Part shown: piece after piece, positions 26,567-38,311 of the stretch
Layout of the letters: the number at the start of each line of letters is the position of its first letter
Numbering within the stretch: the stretch's first letter is position 1
Assembly: GCF_001697145.1 (NCBI RefSeq)
Contig: NZ_CP012719.1
Span: 1,937,353 to 2,001,352 of the forward strand
Direction of reading: 5' to 3'
DNA length: 64,000 bases
From: Streptococcus anginosus
GTDB lineage: Bacteria > Bacillota > Bacilli > Lactobacillales > Streptococcaceae
Notes under the pieces: generated by a model
The model's database searches: none
Seen by the model: only the letters and a program-made list of their open reading frames with translations
Told to the model about the DNA's origin: nothing
Position numbers and translations under genes: made by a program

Positions 26567-27178
26567 TTAAAGTTGTTTGTTGTAGTATTCAACGACAAGT
26601 GCTTCGTTGATTTCTGGGTTGATTTCATCGCGTTCTGGAAGGCGAGTCAATGAACCTTCTAATTTTTCAGCATCAAACGATACGAACGCTGGACGTCCAA
26701 GAGTTGCTTCAACAGCTTCGAGGATTGCAGGTACTTTAAGTGACTTTTCACGAACTGAAATCACTTGTCCAACAGATACGCGGTAGCTAGGAATATCTAC
26801 ACGTTTTCCGTCAACAAGGATATGACCATGGTTTACGAATTGACGAGCTTGACGACGAGTTGTTGCAAGTCCAAGACGATAAACAACGTTATCCAAACGG
26901 CGTTCCAAAAGAAGCATGAAGTTAAAACCAAGGATTCCGCCTTTGATTTTAGTTGCTTGTACGAACAAGTTACGGAATTGTTTTTCACCTACACCGTAAG
27001 TGAAGCGAAGTTTTTGTTTTTCAGCCAATTGCAAACCGTATTCTGACAATTTACTACGGTTGTTTGGTCCATGTTGACCTGGTACGTAGTTACGACGTGC
27101 TAATTCTTTACCTGTACCTGTAAGTGAAAGACCCAAACGACGAGCTTGTTTCCAAGATGGTCCTGTATAACGTGACAT
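26567..27178 (-). CDS. rpsD: 30S ribosomal protein S4
   Basis: 203 aa from the ATG at 27178 (AGGAGG 7 nt upstream); the frame extends to 27250 without support. It starts [16 protein letters not shown] and contains the S4 RNA-binding domain at residues ~95-155 ([32 protein letters not shown]). It is one of the primary 16S rRNA binders and a known translational repressor of its own or other ribosomal genes in bacteria. Monocistronic, with its own promoter, a structured leader and a terminator. Confidence 0.98.
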   Translation of the reverse strand: MSRYTGPSWKQARRLGLSLTGTGKELARRNYVPGQHGPNNRSKLSEYGLQLAEKQKLRFTYGVGEKQFRNLFVQATKIKGGILGFNFMLLLERRLDNVVYRLGLATTRRQARQFVNHGHILVDGKRVDIPSYRVSVGQVISVREKSLKVPAILEAVEATLGRPAFVSFDAEKLEGSLTRLPERDEINPEINEALVVEYYNKQL

Positions 27179-27331
27179 AAAAATGTCCTCCTGTAAAAAT
27201 AATAATTTGAGGAAATAGTCACTTAGAAAGCCCTGATTCGTGCAGAACATTTTCGCCTAAACAGCCAAGGCTACTTTTATAGCTAATGTTCTGTTGACGA
27301 GCTTCATGCTCCCCTGCTGCTATTTCACACA
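27179..27331 (-). promoter_or_regulatory. Structured 5' leader of rpsD (candidate S4 autoregulatory leader)
   Basis: About 150 nt of untranslated leader. CAGAACATT (minus strand, from 27293) pairs perfectly with AATGTTCTG (to 27243), enclosing a second hairpin (AGCC-TT-GGCT). S4 is known to regulate rpsD in Bacillus through a folded leader. Whether this one binds S4 is inference. Confidence 0.5.
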
Positions 27332-27337
27332 AAAGCC

Positions 27338-27366
27338 ATTATATCAAAAAAAATCCTATCTGTAAA
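27338..27366 (-). promoter_or_regulatory. rpsD promoter
   Basis: TTTACA (27366-27361), 17 nt, TATAAT (27343-27338) on the minus strand. Confidence 0.7.
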
Positions 27367-27382
27367 GACGGATTTTACCAGA

Positions 27383-28015
27383 TTATTTCTTTCTATGAAA
27401 ATAACCTTTCTTTTTCAACAATTCTTCTATCGCAATTATATTTTGCTGTTCAGATGTTGCTAAAATAGTTTCAAATCCTAGACTTTTAGCGACATCTAAA
27501 TTAACCTGTAGATCATCTATAAACACACATTGATTAGCTTGTAATGCGTATTGAGCTAGTAACTTTTGATAGATACTTTTATCTGGCTTTGCACACCCTA
27601 CTTCGTAAGAAAGGATTTTACCAGTCAACACTTTCGTCATCGGTAATAAATCTGCATTTTCAACTGCATAAAATATCTCACTTGTAGTAGACAAAATATA
27701 AATGCCATATCCCAGCTGAGCCCATTCAAAAATTTTCTCTTGTAGCTGATAATAAACATCCACTGTCTCATACCAATGAGTAAAAATGGCTTCAACAGTA
27801 GCAGAGTAAGAACTATCTAGCAATGTTTGAGCTGCCTGAATGGCTACTTCCAAAGTTAATTGTCCAGTATCTGTCTGAGCCCAGAACCCCGAATCAAAAA
27901 TAGCAGCTTTGACGCACTTCCGGTCTTCTTCATCTTCTACAAAAGTAGCTAAAATCTTAGCGGGATTCCATTCAATTAAAACATTGCCAAAATCAAAAAC
28001 TAGATTTTTAATCAT
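27383..28015 (-). CDS. HAD-family hydrolase (subfamily IA, YihX-like)
   Basis: 210 aa. Motif I is FDFGNVLIEWNP (residues 8-19), the lysine motif is EVGCAKPDKSIY, and the acid motif is FIDDLQVNLDVAKSLG. The DFGNV form of motif I with IEWNP is typical of the YihX (sugar-1-phosphatase) branch. Cytoplasmic; the substrate is unproven. It reads into the rpsD promoter region without an obvious terminator. Confidence 0.8.
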   Translation of the reverse strand: MIKNLVFDFGNVLIEWNPAKILATFVEDEEDRKCVKAAIFDSGFWAQTDTGQLTLEVAIQAAQTLLDSSYSATVEAIFTHWYETVDVYYQLQEKIFEWAQLGYGIYILSTTSEIFYAVENADLLPMTKVLTGKILSYEVGCAKPDKSIYQKLLAQYALQANQCVFIDDLQVNLDVAKSLGFETILATSEQQNIIAIEELLKKKGYFHRKK

Positions 28016-28073
28016 TTTTCACTCCAGCTACATCACATCAAAGCAGTTTTTCGTCATTAAAACAAATTTATTC

Positions 28074-28346
28074 TCAATCCAAATAATGAATGAGATTTTT
28101 CTCTGTTAAAATATCTGAATAAGTATAAGATTCGACATAAGTGTTTTCAATCTCACCTGGTTGACCTCCATTACTTGTATATTCAACGATAAACAAAGAA
28201 GGATAAACTTCAATCAAGCGCCCTTGCTTATTTTTTTGACGTTTACGACCATTTTCAAGAGTCATTTCTACCATTTTGCCCTCATGGGCTTTGATTTCTT
28301 CTTTGATTTTTCTCATTTTTGCAACATCTGTAAATGCATCACTCAT
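28074..28346 (-). CDS. veg: Veg family protein
   Basis: 90 aa beginning MSDAFTDVAKMRKIKEEI, with the compact beta-barrel-like stretch KMVEMTLENGRKRQ, IEVYPSLFIVEY that defines Veg. In Bacillus subtilis Veg influences biofilm formation and spore outgrowth; its role in streptococci is unknown. It starts 3 nt after the dnaC stop, so the two are co-transcribed. Confidence 0.85.
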   Translation of the reverse strand: MSDAFTDVAKMRKIKEEIKAHEGKMVEMTLENGRKRQKNKQGRLIEVYPSLFIVEYTSNGGQPGEIENTYVESYTYSDILTEKNLIHYLD

Positions 28347-28349
28347 TAT

Positions 28350-29702
28350 CTATTCCTCTCTCTTAGAAATACTTGAAAACTTATTGTATTCTTTTTGAAA
28401 AATCAATTCCACCGTACCACGTGCACCGCTACGGTTCTTTTCGATAATCACTTCGACTTTGTTGTTTGGAATCCCTTCAGTTTCTTCACCGCCCCGTTCA
28501 TAATAGTCATCACGGTAAAGAAAAGCTACAATATCTGCATCCTGCTCAATTGAACCAGACTCACGAATATCTGACAAAACTGGTCTCTTATCCTGACGTT
28601 GCTCCACACTACGCGAAAGCTGGCTCAGCGCAATAACAGGCACTTTCAACTCTTTTGCTAAAATCTTTAATTGACGAGAAATTTCAGAAACTTCCTGTTG
28701 ACGATTTTCTCGACCAGTCCCTGTAATTAATTGCAAGTAATCAATTAAAATCAAGCCAAGATTTCCTGTTTCTTGCGCTAATTTTCGAGCACGTGAACGA
28801 ATCTCTGTAATCCGAATTCCTGGTGTATCGTCAATGTAAATGCTAGCTTCTGCTAAATTTCCTTGTGCAATCGCATACTTGCTCCATTCTTCATCTGTCA
28901 ATTGTCCCGTTCGGATTGAATGCGATTCAATCAAACCCTCAGCCGCCAACATCCGGTCTACTAAGCTCTCGGCACCCATTTCTAGAGAAAAAATAGCAAC
29001 TGTTTTATCTAACTTGGTTCCAATATTTTGTGCAATATTGAGGGCAAAAGCAGTCTTACCAACCGCAGGACGAGCTGCCACAATGATGAGCTCTTCTTCA
29101 TGGAGACCAGTCGTCATATGATCTAAATCTTGATAACCTGTCGCAATCCCTGTAATATCAGAAGTTTGCTGAGACCGCGTTTCCAAGCTGCCAAAGTTAA
29201 GATTCAAAATCTCTTTAATATTTTTAAAGCCGCTTCGACTAGCATTTTCACTAACATCGATCAGCGCTTTTTCAGCCCCAGCAATGATTTCATCTGCAGG
29301 ACTAGAGCCATCATAAGCTAGATTGATAGAGTCTGTCAGCCGCGAAATCAACCGACGCAGAACAGCTTTTTCTGCGACAATCTTAGCATAATATTCAGCA
29401 TTGGCAGAAGTCGGAACTGAATTGACCACTTCAACCAAGTAAGACAAGCCACCGATATTTTGCAAATCACCCTGACTGTCTAAAATATTACGAACAGTTG
29501 TCGCATCAATGGCATCGCCTCGATCTACCAAGTCAATCATCGCTTTAAAAATTAACCGATTAGCATATTTAAAGAAGTCAGTTGGCTCGATATATTCACG
29601 AACAAAAACTAGCTTACTTTCATCAATAAAAATCGCACCTAAAACAGATTGCTCTGCTAAAATATCCTGCGGTTGTGCTCGCAATTCATCAATATCTGCC
29701 AT
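28350..29702 (-). CDS. dnaC: Replicative DNA helicase (DnaB type)
   Basis: 450 aa. The N-terminal DnaB domain (residues ~10-115, EQSVLGAIF) is followed by a linker and a RecA-like motor with Walker A AARPAVGKTAFALN (~residue 208) and Walker B LILIDYLQLI. It unwinds DNA ahead of the replication fork as a hexamer. The symbol follows firmicute usage (dnaC = helicase). AGAGGAGG precedes the ATG. Operon order is gdpP-rplI-dnaC-veg. Confidence 0.97.
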   Translation of the reverse strand: MADIDELRAQPQDILAEQSVLGAIFIDESKLVFVREYIEPTDFFKYANRLIFKAMIDLVDRGDAIDATTVRNILDSQGDLQNIGGLSYLVEVVNSVPTSANAEYYAKIVAEKAVLRRLISRLTDSINLAYDGSSPADEIIAGAEKALIDVSENASRSGFKNIKEILNLNFGSLETRSQQTSDITGIATGYQDLDHMTTGLHEEELIIVAARPAVGKTAFALNIAQNIGTKLDKTVAIFSLEMGAESLVDRMLAAEGLIESHSIRTGQLTDEEWSKYAIAQGNLAEASIYIDDTPGIRITEIRSRARKLAQETGNLGLILIDYLQLITGTGRENRQQEVSEISRQLKILAKELKVPVIALSQLSRSVEQRQDKRPVLSDIRESGSIEQDADIVAFLYRDDYYERGGEETEGIPNNKVEVIIEKNRSGARGTVELIFQKEYNKFSSISKREE

Positions 29703-29733
29703 AAGACCTCCTCTCTCAAAAAATATTCTTCAA

Positions 29734-30186
29734 TTAACCTTCTTTTACACGTAAGTTAATCACACTCGTCACATCTTGATAAATTTTCACTGGCACATCA
29801 ATCAAACCAACAGAACGAATAGGACTCTTGACTTGAATCAATCGTTTATCAATCTTAATTCCAAATTGCTTCTGCAACTCTTCAGCAATTTTTTTACTGG
29901 TAATAGAACCAAAAGTCCGTCCATCTGGTCCCACTTTTTCAGTAAATTCGACAATTGTACTTTCTGCTTCCAACTTTTCCTTAATGGCTTGCGCTTCAGC
30001 TAGCATTTCAGCGTGTGCTTTTTCTTCTGATTTTTGTTTTCCGCGAAGCTCGCCGATAGCTGCTGCAGTCGCCTCTTTTGCAAGATTTTTCTTAATCAGA
30101 AAATTCTGTGCATAGCCAGTAGGCACTTCTTTAATTTCACCTTTTTTTCCTTTACCTTTTACATCTGCTAAAAAGATTACTTTCAT
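29734..30186 (-). CDS. rplI: 50S ribosomal protein L9
   Basis: 150 aa with the N-terminal L9 fold ([31 protein letters not shown]), a long connecting helix and the C-terminal domain ending in [12 protein letters not shown]. It binds 23S rRNA and affects translational fidelity. The start overlaps the gdpP stop by 4 nt, a conserved arrangement in Firmicutes. Confidence 0.98.
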   Translation of the reverse strand: MKVIFLADVKGKGKKGEIKEVPTGYAQNFLIKKNLAKEATAAAIGELRGKQKSEEKAHAEMLAEAQAIKEKLEAESTIVEFTEKVGPDGRTFGSITSKKIAEELQKQFGIKIDKRLIQVKSPIRSVGLIDVPVKIYQDVTSVINLRVKEG

Positions 30187-32159
30187 TCTTCTAACTCCTT
30201 ATCTTTTAGTACTTCACGAACAATAATTTCATTCAGGCTATGAACCACCTGAGCAATTGTCTGGTCAGGAATTTGCGCTGCCGCCAAATTAAAATGACCG
30301 CCGCCGCCCAGTTCTTCCATGATACGTTGGACATTGATTTTACTACGACTACGAGCAGATATCGATATACTATTTTGTTTATTTTTGCTGACAACAAAAC
30401 TAGCTTCAATCCCTGACATAGCTAGCATAGCATCTGCAGCTTTACTAATAACAACTGTATCATAGCATTTTTCTTCTGCTCCAGTGGCTACAAGTACATT
30501 TGGCAAGATTTTCTTACCATTTAAAATTAGCTCATTCACTTCACGGTACTCATCAAAGTCTGTGGCAGAAATATCTTGAATGGCTACGCTATCACTTCCG
30601 CGCGTGCGCAAATAGCTCGCTACATCAAACGTCCGACTCGTTACACGAGAAGAAAACTTCTTCGTATCCAGCATAATCCCAGCCATCAACACACTAGCCT
30701 GCATTTTACTCAAGCGTTTTGTCTTAGAATTTTGGAATTGAATCAACTCTGTTACCAATTCACAGGCACTGCTTGCTCCACTTTCGATATAAGTGATAAC
30801 AGCATTTTCCGGAAAATCTTGATCTCTTCTGTGGTGATCAATGACAATAATTTGGTTAAACAAATCATAAAATTCTTTTGATAAAGTCAGAGCTGTTTTT
30901 GAATGATCCACCATAATCAACAGAGAACGATTGGTCACCATTGTCATCGCATCAGCGACCGAAAGAAGATTGGTCTCCCCTTCATCCTGCAGTCTGCGAA
31001 CTGCTCGATCAATATCCGCAGCCATTTGATGAGGATCATAAACAGCATAAGTCTGATCAATAATATTACTAGCAAATACTTGCATTCCCACAGCAGAACC
31101 AAGCGCATCCATATCCAAATTTTTGTGCCCAACTACAAAAACTTGGTCCACACTTTTAATCTTATCCGAAATAGCAGTCATCATAGCGCGCGTGCGAGTA
31201 CGTGTCCGTTTCACCGATGCAGCTGAGCCACCACCAAAGTAAACAGGATTCTTTGACTCATCATTTTCTTTAACAACAGCCTGATCACCACCACGAACTT
31301 CAGCAAGATTCAAGTTTAAGAGAGCCACTTTACCAATTTGCTCATGATTACTATCACCATAAGAGAAGCCCATACTCAATGTGAGAGGAATTTCCCGCTT
31401 TTTAGCTTCTTCTCTAAACTGATCAATAACTGCAAACTTATTTTGCATTAACCGATCTAGCACCGTGTAATCCGTAAAAATATAGAAACGATCCATTCCA
31501 ACACGACGAGAAAACATAGCATATTTTCCTGCAAATTCAGAGACAAAATTTGCAATAAAGCTATTAATGTGGCTAATATCTGAATCTGAGACGACGTCCT
31601 CTAAATCATCATAATTATCGACTGAAATAATACCAATAACTGGTCTCGTCGTTACTAATTCTGAAGTTGCTTCATACTCATTAGATGCATCAAAAAAGTA
31701 AAACACACTTGAAGCATGATCTAAGTAGACCGAATATTTTGTATCCCCAATTGTTGCATACGACCCAGCACCCTCAGATGGTGTTTTGGTAATTTTTTGC
31801 AGCAAATCCACATCAAATTCACCGTCTTCATTGGTAAGAATCAACTCTGCGTAAGGATTAAACCATTCTACATTTCCAGATGTTTGATCAACTTTTACAA
31901 CACCAACCGGCATTCTTTCAAGCAATGATGCCAAACTATTTTCTGCTTGATCATTCACATACTGGATTTGTTCCACTTCATCAATTTCATAACTTTTTTG
32001 TTGGTAAATCAATAGAAAAATCAAAAGAGCAAGCACCAAAAAAAGTGCAGATAACATCAGAATGCTGCTACCAAAAACTCGTAATAAAATAGCTAAAATT
32101 CCAAAGGAAATAACGCCCATGATTACAAAATGAATTGGAGTAAAACGAAATTTTTTCAT
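30183..32159 (-). CDS. gdpP: Cyclic di-AMP phosphodiesterase GdpP
   Basis: 658 aa from the ATG at 32159 (GAGG 6 nt upstream). Two N-terminal membrane helices (residues ~12-55), then a PAS-like domain, a degenerate GGDEF domain (residues ~170-300), and DHH/DHHA1 domains. The active-site motifs are [24 protein letters not shown] and the C-terminal [10 protein letters not shown]. It hydrolyses c-di-AMP to pApA and thereby affects cell-wall, potassium and beta-lactam responses. Translation is coupled to rplI. Confidence 0.95.
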   Translation of the reverse strand: MKKFRFTPIHFVIMGVISFGILAILLRVFGSSILMLSALFLVLALLIFLLIYQQKSYEIDEVEQIQYVNDQAENSLASLLERMPVGVVKVDQTSGNVEWFNPYAELILTNEDGEFDVDLLQKITKTPSEGAGSYATIGDTKYSVYLDHASSVFYFFDASNEYEATSELVTTRPVIGIISVDNYDDLEDVVSDSDISHINSFIANFVSEFAGKYAMFSRRVGMDRFYIFTDYTVLDRLMQNKFAVIDQFREEAKKREIPLTLSMGFSYGDSNHEQIGKVALLNLNLAEVRGGDQAVVKENDESKNPVYFGGGSAASVKRTRTRTRAMMTAISDKIKSVDQVFVVGHKNLDMDALGSAVGMQVFASNIIDQTYAVYDPHQMAADIDRAVRRLQDEGETNLLSVADAMTMVTNRSLLIMVDHSKTALTLSKEFYDLFNQIIVIDHHRRDQDFPENAVITYIESGASSACELVTELIQFQNSKTKRLSKMQASVLMAGIMLDTKKFSSRVTSRTFDVASYLRTRGSDSVAIQDISATDFDEYREVNELILNGKKILPNVLVATGAEEKCYDTVVISKAADAMLAMSGIEASFVVSKNKQNSISISARSRSKINVQRIMEELGGGGHFNLAAAQIPDQTIAQVVHSLNEIIVREVLKDKELEE

Positions 32160-32358
32160 CACAAACCTCTTAACCGCCATTTTACCACAAAAACTCTAAA
32201 AAAGCGAGTTTTCCCTGTATAAAGCAAGCCAAATATCTTGTTAGACATCAATCTTTCTATTACCACTTGGTCTACTTTACAAGGAAAAATAAGTTCTGTC
32301 ACTGTTTTCTCAACTTTACTAACTCAATAGTTTACAAACTTGTCAAACATTTTTCACG

Positions 32359-32395
32359 AAAAAGATACTTGTTCATACTATTGAACAAGTATCTT
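32359..32395 (-). terminator. Terminator of mnmG
   Basis: GATACTTGTTCA and TGAACAAGTATC form a perfect 12-bp stem around 6 nt, followed on the minus strand by TTTTTC. The rest of 32160-32358 shows no gene and presumably holds the gdpP promoter (TTTATACA near 32220). Confidence 0.85.
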
Positions 32396-32400
32396 CATCA

Positions 32401-34317
32401 TTATTTTTTTGTTTTTTCCTGGTTTTTCGAAATACTTCGTGATTTACCTTCCAAATAAACCATCAAAATAGAAATATCTGCAGGATTGACACCAGAAATC
32501 CGGCTAGCCTGACCAATAGTTTCTGGATTTATTTTCTTAAACTTCTGACGAGCTTCTGTAGCAATAGAATCAATATCATCCCAATCTATAGTTGCTGGAA
32601 TGCGTTTTTCTTCCATGCGCTTCATTTTTTCAACCTGATCCAATGCTTTAGAAATATAGCCTTCATATTTAACTTCAGTTTCAATCAATTCAATAATCTT
32701 TTCATCTAAAACTTCAGCTGCTGGACCAATAAAATTGATAACATCTTCATACGAAACTTCTGGACGACGCAAAAATTCTTTCGCTGTAACTGCGTCTGTC
32801 AATGGTTTAAAGCCTAATTTTTCAACCATTTCATTCGTTTCTTTAATTGGCTTTAATTTAATAGAATTCAAACGCTTCATTTCAGTTTCATATTGATGTT
32901 TCTTAATTTCAAAACGCAGCCAGCGCTCATCATCAACCAATCCTACTTTACGTCCAATTTCAGTCAATCGCATATCCGCATTGTCATGACGTAAAATGAG
33001 ACGATATTCGGCTCGACTAGTCAAAAGACGATACGGCTCTACCGTTCCCTTAGTGACCAAGTCATCAATCATGACCCCAATATAACCATCACTGCGTTTC
33101 AAAATCAGTTCCGGTTTTCCTTGAACTTTTAGAGCTGCATTGATTCCTGCAACAATGCCTTGTCCCGCTGCTTCTTCATAACCAGACGTCCCATTCGTTT
33201 GCCCAGCTGTAAACAAACCTGAGATTTTCTTAGTTTCTAGAGTAGCACGAAGCTGATGTGGCATAATCATATCATATTCAATCGCATAGCCAGTTCGCAT
33301 CAATTCAGCATTTTCAAGTCCCTTAATAGAATGCACTAAATCTTTTTGAACATCTTCTGGCAAACTCGTTGACAACCCCTGAATATAAACTTCTTCTGTA
33401 TCTCGCCCTTCTGGCTCCAAGAAAAGTTGGTGACGCTCTTTATCTGCAAAACGAACAATTTTGTCTTCAATTGACGGGCAGTAACGTGGTCCTACACCTT
33501 TCACCATTCCTGAAAACATTGGTGCACGGTAAAGGTTGTTTTGAATAATTTCATGACTTCTTCCATTAGTATAAGTTAGCCAACAAGGAATCTGATCTTT
33601 GAGGTAATCCTCATCGTGAGAAGTATAGGAAAAGTGGTTCGCTTTTTCGTCTCCAGGCTGAATATCCGTTTCTTCATAATTGATAGAAGAGGCTTTCACA
33701 CGTGGTGGAGTCCCTGTTTTAAAACGCCCAATTTCAAACCCTAAATCACGTAAATTGTCTGCTAAGTTAATTGCAGCTAAACTATGATTAGGGCCAGAAG
33801 AATACTTCAAATCTCCAATAATAATTTCTCCACGCAGAGCTGTACCGGTTGTTACGACAACTGCCTGTGCAGCAAACTCTTGGTGCGTGGCTGTTTTCAC
33901 ACCAACGACTTTCCCGTTCTCAACTAGAATCTCATCTATAATAGTTTGACGCAAAGTGAGATTTTCTTGATGTTGAACCGTCTTGCGCATTTCTTTAGAA
34001 TAAAGTTCCTTATCTGCTTGGGCACGAAGAGCACGAACTGCTGGACCTTTCCCAGTATTGAGCATCTTCATTTGAATATAAGTTTTATCTATATTCTTAG
34101 CCATCTCTCCACCTAGAGCATCCACTTCACGTACAACGATCCCCTTAGCAGATCCTCCAATAGACGGATTACAAGGCATAAAAGCTAGCATTTCAATATT
34201 GATTGTCGCAAGCAAAACTTTACAGCCCATCCGGCTTGCTGCTAACGAAGCCTCAACACCCGCATGCCCTGCGCCAATTACGACAATATCATAACTTTCA
34301 GTAAAATTGTGTGTCAT
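32401..34317 (-). CDS. mnmG: tRNA uridine-5-carboxymethylaminomethyl synthase subunit MnmG
   Basis: 638 aa. FAD-binding [17 protein letters not shown] at residues ~15-31, the MnmG signatures [22 protein letters not shown] and [11 protein letters not shown], and a C-terminal helical domain. With MnmE it makes cmnm5U34 in tRNAs reading split boxes. AAGGAAAAG precedes the ATG. MnmA, which thiolates the same base, is encoded just upstream in the same direction. Confidence 0.97.
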   Translation of the reverse strand: MTHNFTESYDIVVIGAGHAGVEASLAASRMGCKVLLATINIEMLAFMPCNPSIGGSAKGIVVREVDALGGEMAKNIDKTYIQMKMLNTGKGPAVRALRAQADKELYSKEMRKTVQHQENLTLRQTIIDEILVENGKVVGVKTATHQEFAAQAVVVTTGTALRGEIIIGDLKYSSGPNHSLAAINLADNLRDLGFEIGRFKTGTPPRVKASSINYEETDIQPGDEKANHFSYTSHDEDYLKDQIPCWLTYTNGRSHEIIQNNLYRAPMFSGMVKGVGPRYCPSIEDKIVRFADKERHQLFLEPEGRDTEEVYIQGLSTSLPEDVQKDLVHSIKGLENAELMRTGYAIEYDMIMPHQLRATLETKKISGLFTAGQTNGTSGYEEAAGQGIVAGINAALKVQGKPELILKRSDGYIGVMIDDLVTKGTVEPYRLLTSRAEYRLILRHDNADMRLTEIGRKVGLVDDERWLRFEIKKHQYETEMKRLNSIKLKPIKETNEMVEKLGFKPLTDAVTAKEFLRRPEVSYEDVINFIGPAAEVLDEKIIELIETEVKYEGYISKALDQVEKMKRMEEKRIPATIDWDDIDSIATEARQKFKKINPETIGQASRISGVNPADISILMVYLEGKSRSISKNQEKTKK

Positions 34318-34452
34318 CTTTTCTTTCCTTATTTTTTCACCAAAAAAGTCAAACCTCTAGAAGTGCAGGACAAAAAGCCTGCAACATCCATGAGCTTTGA
34401 CCATCATAGTTATTGCTATATCCATTTTAGCAGATTGCTAAAAAATGTCAAT

Positions 34453-35675
<1,223 letters not shown>

Positions 35676-35883
35676 CTTAAGAACAAATTTCAATAACCAG
35701 ACATCAATAACTTTACACTACTGTAAACTAAAAATTCAGTGGATAAACTATTAAATCAGTGAATGAAACAATAGAGATTCTATCAAAAGGGCGAATCTAA
35801 TGAGCAACTTTCAGCCTCTATCTACAGTCTGAAAATGGTGCTTTTAGTCGTAAACTACTATATTAAAACCTTGCTTTCATCAC

Positions 35884-35915
35884 AAAAAGGTTGAGACATC
35901 TTGTCCCAACCTCAA
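35884..35915 (-). terminator. Terminator of the 175-aa LysM gene
   Basis: Minus strand: AGGTTGGGACA loop TGTCTCAACCT followed by TTTTTG; one mismatch in an 11-bp stem. Confidence 0.85.
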
Positions 35916-35931
35916 TCATTTTTTGTATTCA

Positions 35932-36459
35932 TCAATACCAGCCATTTGCTAACCAGAAAGTCTTTGCAGCTGACCAAGAACCATAACGACTTGCTACATA
36001 AGCATCAGCTACTTTTTCTTGATTTTCTGCTGACAAATCACCATTTAAGTAAGATAAACTCAATTGGTAACGACCATAATATTGTCCATTTTGGGCTGTG
36101 TAACTGCCACTTGATTCTTTTTGCGCAATCCATTCTTTTGCAGCTGCATCTTCAGCACTCAGACCAGATGTGGTAGTTGCCGAATTACTTGACTCCGCAG
36201 TTGCAGTGCTTGTAGTGGTGTCATCTAACTCCAATACCTGCCCAACACTAATCAGATGAATATTGCTAATTTTATTCTTCTGAGCAATTTTATCAACTGT
36301 TGTATGATGTGATGCAGCAATAGCTGAAAGTGTATCTCCAGATTTCACTGTATAACTATCCGCGTTTGCAAGTGTAGGAAGAAAGAACAGCGCTGTTGCT
36401 GCTAAGCTCATTAAACCTACTTTCATTTTTTTATTTGTATTCTTTAAATTCAAAATCAT
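35932..36459 (-). CDS. Secreted LysM protein with Apf/transglycosylase-like C-terminus
   Basis: 175 aa. Signal peptide to about residue 33 (TLANA-DSY), one LysM peptidoglycan-binding domain (residues ~34-80, [23 protein letters not shown]), a serine/threonine linker, and a C-terminal domain (WIAQKESSGSY, YYGRYQLS, YGSWSAAKTFW). That last domain is found in streptococcal aggregation-promoting-factor-like and lysozyme-like proteins. AAAGGAG lies upstream of the ATG. It probably acts at the septum or cell wall. A paralogue lies 3 kb away, on the other side of the sdaAB-sdaAA genes. Confidence 0.8.
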   Translation of the reverse strand: MILNLKNTNKKMKVGLMSLAATALFFLPTLANADSYTVKSGDTLSAIAASHHTTVDKIAQKNKISNIHLISVGQVLELDDTTTSTATAESSNSATTTSGLSAEDAAAKEWIAQKESSGSYTAQNGQYYGRYQLSLSYLNGDLSAENQEKVADAYVASRYGSWSAAKTFWLANGWY

Positions 36460-36582
36460 TTAAATTCTCCTTTTCTGTGATAGAACTATCATATACCTTA
36501 ATTATTACTATTGTTTTTACCTTTCATTAAAAATATTACAGGCAAATTGAAGAGAGACTAAAATTCACCCTATATTTCTTTG

Positions 36583-36616
36583 CTTTAAGGTTACTATAAG
36601 AAAAGTGACCTTAAAG
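36583..36616. repeat. Intergenic inverted repeat, 12-bp arms
   Basis: CTTTAAGGTTAC and GTGACCTTAAAG (11 of 12 pairs) are separated by 10 nt. There is no T run, so it is not a terminator. It lies between the divergent LysM and sdaAB genes and could be an operator. Confidence 0.6.
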
Positions 36617-36706
36617 ATGGTCTAGAATTTATATCACATCTATTTTATCAAACAAAAAATACTGAATTTTGATATAATGAAGCTAATGAACTTATAAGGA
36701 ATTACA

Positions 36707-37378
36707 ATGAACTCACTAAAATTTCAATCTGTTTTTGATATTATTGGACCTGTTATGATTGGTCCATCTAGTAGTCATACTGCAGGAGCTGTTCGTATCG
36801 GAAAAATTGTCTCGTCTATCTTTGATGACGAACCAACAGAAGTTGAATTCCAACTATTTAATTCTTTTGCGAAAACTTATCGGGGACATGGTACAGACCT
36901 GGCTCTTGTAGCTGGGATTCTCGGAATGGATACAGATGACTCTGATATTCCAAATAGCCTAGAAATTGCTCATAAAAGAGGGATTAAAATTGTCTGGACT
37001 ATTCAAAAAGATAGCAATGCTCCACACCCAAATACAGCTAAAATCACCGTAAAAAACGACCACAAAACGATTAGTGTTACTGGTATTTCTATTGGTGGTG
37101 GAAATATTCAGGTAACTGAATTAAATGGTTTTTCTATTTCACTCAGCATGAACACTCCAACAATCATTATCGTTCACCAGGACGTACCTGGAATGATTGC
37201 TCATGTTACTGAAGCACTTTCTCGTTATAACATCAATATCGCACAGATGAATGTCACAAGAGAAAAAGCAGGTGAAAAAGCAATTATGATCATTGAAGTT
37301 GACAGTCGCAGCTGTGATGGAGCTATTGAGGAAATCAAGAAAATTCCTAAACTTCATAATGTCAATTTCTTTAAATAG
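36707..37378 (+). CDS. sdaAB: L-serine dehydratase, beta subunit
   Basis: 223 aa. The signature GPVMIGPSSSHTAGAVRIG (residues ~13-31) is followed by a C-terminal ACT domain (IIIVHQDVPGMIAHVTEALSRY) for amino-acid sensing. With the alpha subunit it deaminates serine to pyruvate and ammonia. An extended -10 TGATATAAT lies at 36670-36678. It stands 8 nt before sdaAA. Confidence 0.95.
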   Translation: MNSLKFQSVFDIIGPVMIGPSSSHTAGAVRIGKIVSSIFDDEPTEVEFQLFNSFAKTYRGHGTDLALVAGILGMDTDDSDIPNSLEIAHKRGIKIVWTIQKDSNAPHPNTAKITVKNDHKTISVTGISIGGGNIQVTELNGFSISLSMNTPTIIIVHQDVPGMIAHVTEALSRYNINIAQMNVTREKAGEKAIMIIEVDSRSCDGAIEEIKKIPKLHNVNFFK

Positions 37379-37386
37379 GAGAGTTT

Positions 37387-38259
37387 ATGTTTTATTCAAT
37401 CAAAGAATTAGTGGAGCAAGCAGATTTAGACTTTCAGGGTAGCGTTGCCGAACTTATGATTGCTACTGAATACGAACTGACAGGTCGTGAACGAGATGAA
37501 GTCTTACGCTTGATGACTAGAAATCTAGAAGTTATGAAAGCTTCTGTCGTTATGGGATTAGATGAAAGTAAATCTCGGAGTGGTTTAACAGGTGGCGATG
37601 CAGCCAAACTCCACAAATATATTCAATCAGGAAAAACTCTTTCGGACTATACTGTCTTGACGGCAGCTAAAAATGCTATTGCTGTCAATGAATACAATGC
37701 TAAAATGGGGTTGGTCTGTGCAACACCAACAGCAGGAAGTGCTGGTTGTTTACCCGCTGTCCTTACATCTGCTATCGAAAAATTAAATCTTACTGAAAAA
37801 CAACAACTAGACTTTTTATTAACAGCTGGAGCTTTCGGTCTAGTCATCGCTAATAATGCTTCTATTTCAGGAGCTGAAGGGGGCTGTCAAGCAGAAGTTG
37901 GATCAGCCTCAGCCATGAGTTCAGCAGCACTTGTTTTGGCAGCAGGTGGTACCCCATTTCAAGCCAGCCAGGCGATTTGTTTTGTGATTAAGAATATGCT
38001 TGGATTAATCTGTGACCCCGTTGCAGGATTAGTAGAAGTTCCCTGTGTCAAACGAAATGCTATGGGAGCTAGCTACGCTTTCATTGCCGCTGATATGGCT
38101 TTAGCAGGTATTGAATCAAAAATTCCCGTTGACGAAGTAGTTGACGCTATGTATCAAGTTGGAGCAAGTATGCCAACTGCCTTCCGTGAGACTGCTGAAG
38201 GTGGATTGGCAGCTACACCTACTGGTCGTAGATTGTCCAAAGAAATTTTTGGAGAGTAA
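37387..38259 (+). CDS. sdaAA: L-serine dehydratase, alpha subunit (iron-sulfur)
   Basis: 290 aa. Cysteines for the 4Fe-4S cluster are visible in TAGSAGCLPAVL, EGGCQAEVGSA and CDPVAGLVEVPCVKRN. Full length for the alpha chain of the firmicute two-subunit enzyme. AGGAGAGTTT precedes the ATG. It forms an operon with sdaAB, and a hairpin overlaps the end of the gene. Confidence 0.95.
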   Translation: MFYSIKELVEQADLDFQGSVAELMIATEYELTGRERDEVLRLMTRNLEVMKASVVMGLDESKSRSGLTGGDAAKLHKYIQSGKTLSDYTVLTAAKNAIAVNEYNAKMGLVCATPTAGSAGCLPAVLTSAIEKLNLTEKQQLDFLLTAGAFGLVIANNASISGAEGGCQAEVGSASAMSSAALVLAAGGTPFQASQAICFVIKNMLGLICDPVAGLVEVPCVKRNAMGASYAFIAADMALAGIESKIPVDEVVDAMYQVGASMPTAFRETAEGGLAATPTGRRLSKEIFGE

Positions 38260-38272
38260 CTTTCTCCAAAAA
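38247..38272 (+). terminator. Hairpin at the end of sdaAA
   Basis: TTTTGGAGA and TCTCCAAAA form a stem across the stop codon. The following sequence is A-rich rather than T-rich, so termination may be incomplete and the next gene may be read through. Right after it comes GTTTACA-N4-TGTAAAC (38281-38298). Confidence 0.45.
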
Positions 38273-38311
38273 AGGAAAAAGTTTACAACTCTGTAAACAT
38301 GAATTTAGACT

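Noticed and set aside
36583..36604. Second CiaR box (TTTAAG-N5-TATAAG)
   Set aside because: No -10 element follows at the required distance, and the bases are better explained as one arm of a palindrome.
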